From JAILLW01 sp045629045 (GTDB lineage: Bacteria > Bacillota > Clostridia > Lachnospirales > Lachnospiraceae): a DNA stretch of 38,926 nucleotides. The stretch lies in NCBI GenBank assembly GCA_045629045.1, contig JAZQQM010000064.1:1-38926 (forward strand), read 5' to 3'. Positions 6,569 through 13,710 of this stretch are shown here, in pieces. The position numbers and the translations under genes are program-made. Below the pieces are notes generated by a model. The model worked only from the letters and a program-made list of their open reading frames with translations, was not told the DNA's origin and ran no database searches. The number at the start of each line of letters is the position of its first letter. Positions within the stretch are counted from its first letter, which is position 1.

Positions 6569-9500
6569 GTGAAAAAGATATTAAATAAGTGGTATTTGAT
6601 TATTATCGGCGGATTTATTGTTTTTGCCGCGCTGGTATACGGAATTCTTGGCGAAAACAGTGTCATTTCGGTTCATGACAATCTGGACTTGTTCGTACCG
6701 CAATATAAAATGATGAAGGATACGGGAACCTTCTGGGCTCATAACGCATCTGTTCCGTTCCTTGCCAATATCAGCAGAGATTACCTTCCTTCGGAACTTA
6801 ATCTTTATACCATGGTATTTATGATATTGCCGGAGTATGCGGCATATATTGTCTGCTATTTTATTAAGATTTTTATCGGTCTTGCAGGTTGCATTCTTCT
6901 TGCTAAAGCATCCCTTAAAGATGACTATGATAAGTACAAAACGATTACTTATCTTGTAGCCTTTGCATTTTCGATTCTTAATTTATTCCCTAATTTCGGA
7001 ATTGCATTTGCAGCAATTCCCATGCTTGTGTTTATTCTTAACAGAATCGTAACAAAGCCCAAATTCGTATGGTATTTGGCTTTATTTTGTTATCCTTTTA
7101 TCAGTTATTTTTCGTATCTTGGAATATTCTTTGTGGGATATCTTTGTCTGTATTTTATTTACAAGTGGATCTCATCAAGGAAATTCCCTGCTCGTGTATT
7201 TATTGCAATACCGGTTTTGGCGGTAGGATACGGTGTGTTTGAATACAGACTTTTTGGTCAGATGCTGTTTTCGAACATTGAATCCATAAGAAGCACAATG
7301 GTACAGGCTTCTTTATCATGGAATGAGATTTTTGCAATGATATGGGAGGGCTTTGCTACGGGTGATATGCATACCGAAAGTGTACATCTGTATTTTGTTA
7401 TGCCGGTATGCCTTATATACTTTGTACTGCAGACAATCGGTTATATTGTAAAAGGAAAAGCACGTAAAATATTTAAGGATTATTTTAACGGCGTAATGCT
7501 GTTTATTGTATTTAATTCGCTTTTTTACGGTTTGTATTATTGGGAACCTCTTCGTGATTTATTTGAAATGCTGTTGCCGCCTCTTAAAGGATTTGAATTC
7601 CACAGACTGGAATTTGTTAATCCATTTCTTTGGTATGCGGCTTTCTTTATTGTGCTTAAACGCATTTATGATTACCTGCCTAAGTTTAAGTGGGTAGCTG
7701 ATATATTTGCGCTGGTAGCTATCTTTATAGTTGTTCTCAGCCCTACAAGATATAACGACTTGTATCATACCTGTTTGTCCCAGGCTACAAGACTGATTAA
7801 CGGCACACCTAACAACGAACTTACTTATGAAGAATATTATTCCGTTGATTTATTTGAAAAGGCAAAAAAGGATATAGATTATACGGGAGAGTGGTCGGTT
7901 GCCTACGGCTTTTATCCGGCGGTACTTGAATATAACGGAATCCATACTCTTGACGGTTATCTTGGTTATTATTCGCAATTTTACAAGACCGAATTCCGTA
8001 AGATTATTGCTCCGGCACTTGAACGTGTTCCGGAATCAAAGTCATATTATGATATCTGGGGTGCCAGATGTTATATGTATTCCGGTACATATCCGTCTAT
8101 TACCAATGCATACAGACACTATGAGTATACCGATGAAGATTTGTATATAGATATTAAGGCTTTTAAGGAATACTGCGGACGCTACATATTCTCAAGAGTT
8201 AAGCTTAATAATGCCGATGAGGCAGGATTTGAACTGGTCGGTGTATATACTGACGAAAAATCACCTTACACCCTTTATCTTTACAGGACAAAATCCTGGT
8301 TTGTCGAAAGGGAGCATTCAGATGTTGCCTATGAAGATCGTGATGCCGATTATGATACCGAAAGTTTGGACAATGATTTTGCCAGAATCCGTGAGCTTAT
8401 TAAAGATGCTGATGAAAGAGCTAAGGGACTTCCGGAAAATGAGAAATATTCTGTACTTAAGCAGGAAGAACTTGATGAAATGGATGAACTTTATGAAGAT
8501 ATGTGTGAGCATATGATGAAGATGTCAACATCCTATTCAATTCTTCAGATTGAGTTCTTTAAAGATGTATACGATGAAGAAACGAATTTAGCCAGAGAAG
8601 AACTGTTTGAAATTGTGAACGATTACGGTGACCTGTATTTACAGGTATTACGTGATATTGCCAATTCTCCCTATGAAGAATTTTTAAAGGGAAAAACTTA
8701 TGCCATAGTTGTTGACGAGTTAAAAGAATATGAGGATATGACTGAAGAAGAGAAGGAAAGAAATATTAAGATTCAATCTCTTCAAAGCGAATATGAGCAG
8801 GCAGCAGGTGAAGAATATTATTTCGAATATAAAGGAAAAGAGTATTCTGAAGAAAGCTTTAATATGGCAGAGGACTTGTCATACGGTGATTATATAGCAA
8901 TATATAAGGGCATCGAAGCTCAAAAGGGAGCAGTTTTAGGTGAAATATATAAAGAGTTGGTGGTTTTACATGATGAAGAGGCACAGGATGCAGGTTATGA
9001 GAACTATGCGGAATATGCATATGCTAATGTTTATCCCAGAGACTACAAGGTAGATGATATTAAAAAACTGTGTGATGAAGTTCGTGATAAGTGCGGGAAG
9101 TATTGCAGCAAAGCAAGTACCAGATATGCCTATGTAGAAGATTTTGATCCCGGATATGTAACTCAGGACGATACAGCGGCTTTTGAACAGTTAATTCCGA
9201 TTGTTTACAATATGAATCCCGAACTTGCAATCCCACTTGAACATTTGCTTAAATTGAATCTGTATGATATGGATCCAAGCCCGACCAAGTCGGATAGAGG
9301 ATTTACGCTTGCCCTTTCGGCTTATGCCGATGCATATATATTTGATTCGCCTTATGAAAGCAGTTTAGATATATTTACATATACTCACGAATATGGCCAT
9401 TATATAGAGGCCTATAACAATTATGAAAATATGCTTACGGCCATTGATAATATGGATACTGCCGAAATTCAGTCACAGGGCCTTGAGGTGTTGGTGAATC

Positions 9501-10003
9501 CCTATTACAGAGAAATCTACGGCGAAGAAGTCGGTGATTTTCTTGAAGTAGATAATATTTATAACTTGATGTATTCCGTTTATAATGCGTGCCTGTATAC
9601 CGAGTTTGAAATATATGTGTATGAGCATCCGGATGAATCTGTAGAGGAATGGGCCATAGAGTTTGGCCGATTATGTGAAAAATATGAATTAGGGTTGGAT
9701 TATGACAAGACCGAACCTGATTACGGATGGATAAATGTAGCACATTTCTTCAGCCAGCCGTGTTATTACATATCCTATGCAACGTCGGCTTTGGCAGCAC
9801 TTGATTTGTATTCCGTTGCCTTAGAGGATGAGGAGACTGCAATTACAAAGTATATGCAGATTGTCACATTATCATCTGAGTGGCTGTTTAGGGAAGTTCT
9901 GGATTATGTGGGACTGCCTGATGTTTTTGAAGAGGGAGTGCCAAGAGAAATATTTGCATCAGCATATGAAAGAATTGAAGAATTAACCGAAAAATATAAG
10001 TAA
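6569..10003 (+). CDS. fusion: GT-C/YfhO-like polytopic membrane protein + M3-type zinc metallopeptidase
   Basis: A single 1144-codon frame starting at GTG 6569 behind TAGGAGA. Residues 1 to about 405 contain many hydrophobic helices (a first one at 7-27, the last around IFALVAIFIVVLS). This fits a DUF6044/YfhO-like GT-C-fold protein, a group linked to cell-surface glycan or exopolysaccharide synthesis. Residues about 405-595 are the extracytoplasmic domain normally ending such proteins. A charged linker follows, and residues about 610-1144 resemble peptidase family M3 (oligoendopeptidase F-like). The zinc site is HEYGH (His940, Glu941, His944), with Glu973 of GLE as the likely third ligand, 28 residues further on. 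The downstream tyrosine-rich PCYYISYATSALAAL is the expected M3 substrate-binding segment. No stop or frameshift separates the halves. If the topology is conserved, the peptidase faces outward. This architecture is unfamiliar to me. Confidence 0.85.
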   Translation: MKKILNKWYLIIIGGFIVFAALVYGILGENSVISVHDNLDLFVPQYKMMKDTGTFWAHNASVPFLANISRDYLPSELNLYTMVFMILPEYAAYIVCYFIKIFIGLAGCILLAKASLKDDYDKYKTITYLVAFAFSILNLFPNFGIAFAAIPMLVFILNRIVTKPKFVWYLALFCYPFISYFSYLGIFFVGYLCLYFIYKWISSRKFPARVFIAIPVLAVGYGVFEYRLFGQMLFSNIESIRSTMVQASLSWNEIFAMIWEGFATGDMHTESVHLYFVMPVCLIYFVLQTIGYIVKGKARKIFKDYFNGVMLFIVFNSLFYGLYYWEPLRDLFEMLLPPLKGFEFHRLEFVNPFLWYAAFFIVLKRIYDYLPKFKWVADIFALVAIFIVVLSPTRYNDLYHTCLSQATRLINGTPNNELTYEEYYSVDLFEKAKKDIDYTGEWSVAYGFYPAVLEYNGIHTLDGYLGYYSQFYKTEFRKIIAPALERVPESKSYYDIWGARCYMYSGTYPSITNAYRHYEYTDEDLYIDIKAFKEYCGRYIFSRVKLNNADEAGFELVGVYTDEKSPYTLYLYRTKSWFVEREHSDVAYEDRDADYDTESLDNDFARIRELIKDADERAKGLPENEKYSVLKQEELDEMDELYEDMCEHMMKMSTSYSILQIEFFKDVYDEETNLAREELFEIVNDYGDLYLQVLRDIANSPYEEFLKGKTYAIVVDELKEYEDMTEEEKERNIKIQSLQSEYEQAAGEEYYFEYKGKEYSEESFNMAEDLSYGDYIAIYKGIEAQKGAVLGEIYKELVVLHDEEAQDAGYENYAEYAYANVYPRDYKVDDIKKLCDEVRDKCGKYCSKASTRYAYVEDFDPGYVTQDDTAAFEQLIPIVYNMNPELAIPLEHLLKLNLYDMDPSPTKSDRGFTLALSAYADAYIFDSPYESSLDIFTYTHEYGHYIEAYNNYENMLTAIDNMDTAEIQSQGLEVLVNPYYREIYGEEVGDFLEVDNIYNLMYSVYNACLYTEFEIYVYEHPDESVEEWAIEFGRLCEKYELGLDYDKTEPDYGWINVAHFFSQPCYYISYATSALAALDLYSVALEDEETAITKYMQIVTLSSEWLFREVLDYVGLPDVFEEGVPREIFASAYERIEELTEKYK

Positions 10004-10026
10004 CCAATTTAATAAGTATATGATGC

Positions 10027-10064
10027 GAAGAGGCTGCTGCAGAATGTTCTGCAGCAGCCTCTTC
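10027..10064. terminator. perfect 18-bp inverted repeat between convergent genes
   Basis: The arm 10027-10044 (GAAGAGGCTGCTGCAGAA) and its exact complement 10047-10064 are separated by two bases. In RNA the innermost pairs would open to make a workable loop. Neither strand has a good T run after the stem, so it may act as an mRNA 3'-end stabiliser or a weak bidirectional terminator for the fusion gene and the GH120-like gene facing it. Confidence 0.6.
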
Positions 10065-10097
10065 ATTTCAAAAACCAAATTTTGGGAGATGTCGGAT

Positions 10098-12113
10098 TTA
10101 TTTATCACACCATATGATTTCCTTGGCATAATCGGCATTAGTAAGTGGCCCGGGAACAACATTAATGCCGCGCTTATTTCCGAAGTAATCGGTGTCAAAG
10201 GTGATAGGTGTTCCGTCGGGATTCTCGTAATACTCTTCGGGCTCGAATGCCTTGCCTAAAGTAGAAGTGTGAATCATATGAACCTTAAAATCTTTTACTA
10301 AATCAAAAATATTGGTATCAAGTTTATATTCTCCGTTATTTTCAATCAAGTTGACTTCAACATGATCCTTTACGATTAATTTATCATTTTCTTTTTCGAA
10401 GGAACCGGCTCCGTTAAAGTATGCATTGCCGTGAATCCATACAGGAAGATGCCCGAAATGTCCGTTGGCGAGTTTGCCCATATCAGGGCGGGGCCGGCCG
10501 ATTCCGAACTGCTCAATCCAGTCTTCGTAAAGCGGATATTCGTTCCAAACGTGCGTTCCTACTTCGAAATTATTAGGGGTACGTTCCATATCCCAACCTT
10601 CAAGATAATCATCCGGAACAGCCCATCTTTGAACAAATATATTATTGTAGAATCTGTCGTCGCCGTGAAGAATTGTCATAAAGCCAAGGACCTCGGTTCG
10701 GTGAGGAATATGATATGGAGTATATCGTGGCTCACGCTGGCCGTTGATGACACTGTCTACGCCGCTTCCAACCATACTGAAGGAACCGCAGATTAAGTTA
10801 TGCACCATGGCAACACCTTCTGTGGCAATACGTAAAGAGCACTGTGAAAGAAGAATATTATTATCAATAAGAGTAGGGCCGTGACCAACTTCGACGAAAA
10901 TATCCTGATCGAAGTTATCGGGCTTTACTTTCATTCCCTTGGGCGGGTTGTTATCATGCAGGAAGTTCTGTGTGATTCTGGTGCCTTGAGCTTCCCAGTC
11001 TGTCCAGATACCCATAGAACAGTGGTGAATGTGATTACGTCTGAATATAACATCAATAGCTGCATGGAATTTAATTCCGGCAATTTCCGCACCGCCTAAC
11101 TGATGCATGTTATTTATGTTATGAATGTGATTGTCTTCGATAATAGAAAATACGCATCCCATACGACCGACAATACCTGTCTGTTCACAGTGGTGAATGT
11201 TGCATCGTCTTACAATGTGGGAACCGACTGTTTCCTTAGTCCATCCGTCATACTGTGCACGGCATACGGCATCTCTTTCCATCTGGGTAGGAGATTTAAC
11301 GTGCTTGTGGAAGAAATAGTTGTCGTTGTTTTCCTGGGAATAGTTACCGAATGAAATTCCGCAGCATTTAGAGCCGGAAATATCGCAGTCTTCTATAATC
11401 CATCCCTTGGACCAGTGGGCACCGATCATTCCGTCCTGATAAGCGGCGGGAGGAGCCCATGTGGTAGCAGCTTTGTTAACATTAAAGCCGCTTAAAGTAA
11501 TATAGCTTATATACTTTTCACTTGGCATAAAACAGTTACGACGTACAGCTATTTCGACTTTTTCCTTGGCAGGATCAAGGTCCTGAAAATTGGCATAAAT
11601 GACAGTTTCGTCAGTTTCTTTGTCTTGACAGGTATACCATTTGTAAATGGAAAATTCCGGTTCCCAGCTTGCTTCATATACTTCGCCCTTGACACATTCT
11701 TCAAGAGACTGTGCTTCATAGAACATTCTGTCATTAACATATACGGAACCTGTGTGCATATGATTATCGGCAAAATACCAATCGCCTTCGACTTCCTGAA
11801 TATATGGATTATATGCGCCGAATACAGAGTTATCTATTCTGGTAACATAGGTTGTTCCTTCGTATTTGGTCCAGTCTGTAACGATTTCGGCACCTGTAAT
11901 AACAGCCTCGAGAGGTTTCTCGCTTCGATAAACAATTCGGTTATCTTCGGTACCGGCGTTTTTGGGGTTAACATACTCGCGATAGATACCCGGTGCTACG
12001 ATGACTTCATCACCGGGAAGTGCAATTTTGGCAGCATCGTTAATGGCTTTAAAGGGTGATTCAAAAGAACCGTTACCGGGGCGTGCTGCGTTTACATTTA
12101 CATAGATTTTCAT
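10098..12113 (-). CDS. GH120 family beta-xylosidase-like enzyme, right-handed beta-helix
   Basis: A 671-residue enzyme with a DUF1565-like N-terminus (MKIYVNVNAARPGNGSFESP) and a right-handed parallel beta-helix, closely resembling the Thermoanaerobacterium GH120 beta-xylosidase XylC as I remember it. Shared blocks are WAPPAAYQDGMIG, HWSKGWIIED and IWTDWEAQGTR. XylC uses an aspartate in the DWEAQG block as nucleophile and a glutamate in the following FVEV strand as acid/base; here these are Asp372 and Glu408, with about 13 extra residues between them. There is no signal peptide, so it should act in the cytosol on imported xylo-oligosaccharides. GGAGGT lies just before ATG. A TATAAT lies at 12134-12139 on this strand, without a clear -35. 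The neighbour upstream is a divergent MarR regulator; no xylan transporter is in the window. Confidence 0.88.
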   Translation of the reverse strand: MKIYVNVNAARPGNGSFESPFKAINDAAKIALPGDEVIVAPGIYREYVNPKNAGTEDNRIVYRSEKPLEAVITGAEIVTDWTKYEGTTYVTRIDNSVFGAYNPYIQEVEGDWYFADNHMHTGSVYVNDRMFYEAQSLEECVKGEVYEASWEPEFSIYKWYTCQDKETDETVIYANFQDLDPAKEKVEIAVRRNCFMPSEKYISYITLSGFNVNKAATTWAPPAAYQDGMIGAHWSKGWIIEDCDISGSKCCGISFGNYSQENNDNYFFHKHVKSPTQMERDAVCRAQYDGWTKETVGSHIVRRCNIHHCEQTGIVGRMGCVFSIIEDNHIHNINNMHQLGGAEIAGIKFHAAIDVIFRRNHIHHCSMGIWTDWEAQGTRITQNFLHDNNPPKGMKVKPDNFDQDIFVEVGHGPTLIDNNILLSQCSLRIATEGVAMVHNLICGSFSMVGSGVDSVINGQREPRYTPYHIPHRTEVLGFMTILHGDDRFYNNIFVQRWAVPDDYLEGWDMERTPNNFEVGTHVWNEYPLYEDWIEQFGIGRPRPDMGKLANGHFGHLPVWIHGNAYFNGAGSFEKENDKLIVKDHVEVNLIENNGEYKLDTNIFDLVKDFKVHMIHTSTLGKAFEPEEYYENPDGTPITFDTDYFGNKRGINVVPGPLTNADYAKEIIWCDK

Positions 12114-12228
12114 TAGCTTACCTCCATAAATATATTATAAATATGGCTAATTTCCCTGCCTTAATGATATGAAAACCTATATGTTTTTTCCATTCATGTA
12201 ATGCTTATTATTTAATCATTTATTGCTA

Positions 12229-12257
12229 TTGACATGTATAAAGATATGGATTATAGT
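12229..12257 (+). promoter_or_regulatory. marR promoter
   Basis: A perfect TTGACA (12229-12234) and TATAGT (12252-12257) are spaced by 17 bases. Transcription should start near 12264, so the palindrome at 12272-12286 lies just inside the transcribed region. Confidence 0.65.
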
Positions 12258-12271
12258 TCTTTAAGAAAAAA

Positions 12272-12286
12272 GTTCACATAGTGAAC
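12272..12286. promoter_or_regulatory. palindromic operator candidate of the MarR regulator
   Basis: GTTCACATAGTGAAC is a perfect inverted repeat of two six-base arms around ATA. It sits about eight bases after the predicted start site and about 20 bases before the ribosome site of the MarR gene. MarR dimers bind palindromes of this size and commonly repress their own gene, so this is probably the autoregulatory site. Confidence 0.6.
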
Positions 12287-12306
12287 CAAATGGAAAGGAA
12301 ATGTAT

Positions 12307-12744
12307 ATGAAGAGAATGGAAATCGATGAACAGATGTTGTCTTCCTGGCTTAGGTTATCTGTATGCGTAAGAAACGACAGACTTGTTAAATCTATGTCAT
12401 TTAATGAAATATTCGTTTGCAATATTTTGTATAATACGCTTTCGGGTCAGGAGATAAGTGCCAAAGATATAGTATGCAGAACGGGGATGCTAAAGTCACA
12501 GGTTAATAAGGTAATATCTGATTTGGAAAAAAAGGGTTTCGTAAGTAAACATATATCACCCAATGATAAGCGTAAGTCATTGCTTATACTTACGGATAAG
12601 GGAAATTCGGCATATCAGAAGGAACACAGACAGATTCTGCTTATTCTTGAAAAGCTTCGACTTAAGATAGGCGATGAACAAATAACAAAAGCAGCGTTTA
12701 TGTTTAACGAACTTTCGGAAGCTATGCAGAATATTGATATTTAA
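12307..12744 (+). CDS. MarR family transcriptional regulator
   Basis: A 145-residue winged-helix regulator. The helix-turn-helix lies in ISAKDIVCRTGMLKSQVNKV with the recognition helix SQVNKVISDLEKKG, and the wing carries SPNDKRKSLLILTDKG, the typical DxR-containing MarR hairpin. N- and C-terminal helices should form the dimer interface. ATG 12301 lies two codons earlier in frame, but the GGAAAGGAA at 12292-12300 abuts it; 12307 has a normal spacing and is preferred. It is divergent from the GH120-like gene, 29 bases ahead of degV, and has its own promoter and palindrome. The ligand and targets cannot be deduced. It may control itself and degV, and possibly the divergent gene. Confidence 0.9.
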   Translation: MKRMEIDEQMLSSWLRLSVCVRNDRLVKSMSFNEIFVCNILYNTLSGQEISAKDIVCRTGMLKSQVNKVISDLEKKGFVSKHISPNDKRKSLLILTDKGNSAYQKEHRQILLILEKLRLKIGDEQITKAAFMFNELSEAMQNIDI

Positions 12745-12773
12745 CTAATAAACAGGAATGTAGGAGAAATAAA

Positions 12774-13622
12774 ATGATTAGAATAATTACTGATTCGGCA
12801 GCGGATTTTACCAAGGAAGAGGCTAAAGAGCTGGGAATAGAAATAATTAATATGAGTGTATCTTTGGGAGAGGAAACATATATTGACGGTGTTACATTAT
12901 CACCTCGGGAGTTCTATGAAAAACTGATAGAAACCGATGCACTTCCCAAAACATCCCAGATTGCACCCTATGTTTTTGAAAACAAGTATAAAGAAGTTGT
13001 TAAGGCAGGCGACAGTGCGGTTGTAATCACTTTATCAAGTGAATTGTCGGGTACATATCAGAACGCTTATCTGTGCGCAGATGATTATGAAAATATTTAT
13101 CCTGTTGATTCGCTTAATGTTACTGTAGGAGAACAGTGTCTGGTAAGACACGCGGTAAATTTAAGAAATCAAGGATTGAGCGCATTTGAAATAGCAAAAG
13201 CTTTATGTGAAATACGTAAAAATATAAGAGTACTTGCATTGGTTGATACACTTGAATACTTAAAGAAGGGCGGAAGAGTTTCTTCGGCATCGGCATTTGT
13301 GGGTGGTGTTCTTTCAATAAAACCGGTAATAGAGATAGTAGAAGGTAAGGTAGTTATGGCAGGTAAAGCCAGAGGCTCAAAGAACGGAAACAATCTTCTT
13401 ATGGACCTGGTTAAAAAATCCGGCGGAATTGATTTTAATCTTCCTCTTACGGTGGGATATTCCGGTACGAACAGGGATTTACTTGACAAATATATTGAAG
13501 ACAGTAAGTCGTTGTGGGAAGGTAAAACCGAAAAACTTCAAACGCTTATTATCGGCCCTACAATAGGAACTCATGCAGGTCCCGGTGCGGTTGCAATAGG
13601 ATTTTTCGTAAATAAAGTATGA
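12774..13622 (+). CDS. DegV family fatty-acid-binding protein
   Basis: A 282-residue DegV/FakB-type protein. The N-terminal signature TDSAADF (residues 6-12) and the segment SSELSGTYQNA around 89-99, with the serine that contacts the lipid carboxylate, are both present, as is LEYLKKGGRVS, the helical part over the fatty-acid tunnel. Family members bind a fatty acid and present it to a FakA kinase for phosphorylation and incorporation into phospholipids. No fakA is visible nearby. A GTAGGAGA site precedes ATG 12774 and the gene follows marR by 29 bases, so the two may be co-transcribed. Confidence 0.94.
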   Translation: MIRIITDSAADFTKEEAKELGIEIINMSVSLGEETYIDGVTLSPREFYEKLIETDALPKTSQIAPYVFENKYKEVVKAGDSAVVITLSSELSGTYQNAYLCADDYENIYPVDSLNVTVGEQCLVRHAVNLRNQGLSAFEIAKALCEIRKNIRVLALVDTLEYLKKGGRVSSASAFVGGVLSIKPVIEIVEGKVVMAGKARGSKNGNNLLMDLVKKSGGIDFNLPLTVGYSGTNRDLLDKYIEDSKSLWEGKTEKLQTLIIGPTIGTHAGPGAVAIGFFVNKV

Positions 13623-13710
13623 TGAATTAACAACAGTTACCTTTGATGTTTTGGAGATTTTTTGGTATTCTATTTGGTAAGATTATTGCTCATAAAGGAA
13701 TAGGGGAATT

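Noticed and set aside
11625..12059. A 144-codon plus-strand frame within the GH120-like gene
   Set aside because: It is antisense to conserved beta-helix sequence, with no ribosome site and a Cys/Phe-rich composition typical of antisense reading.
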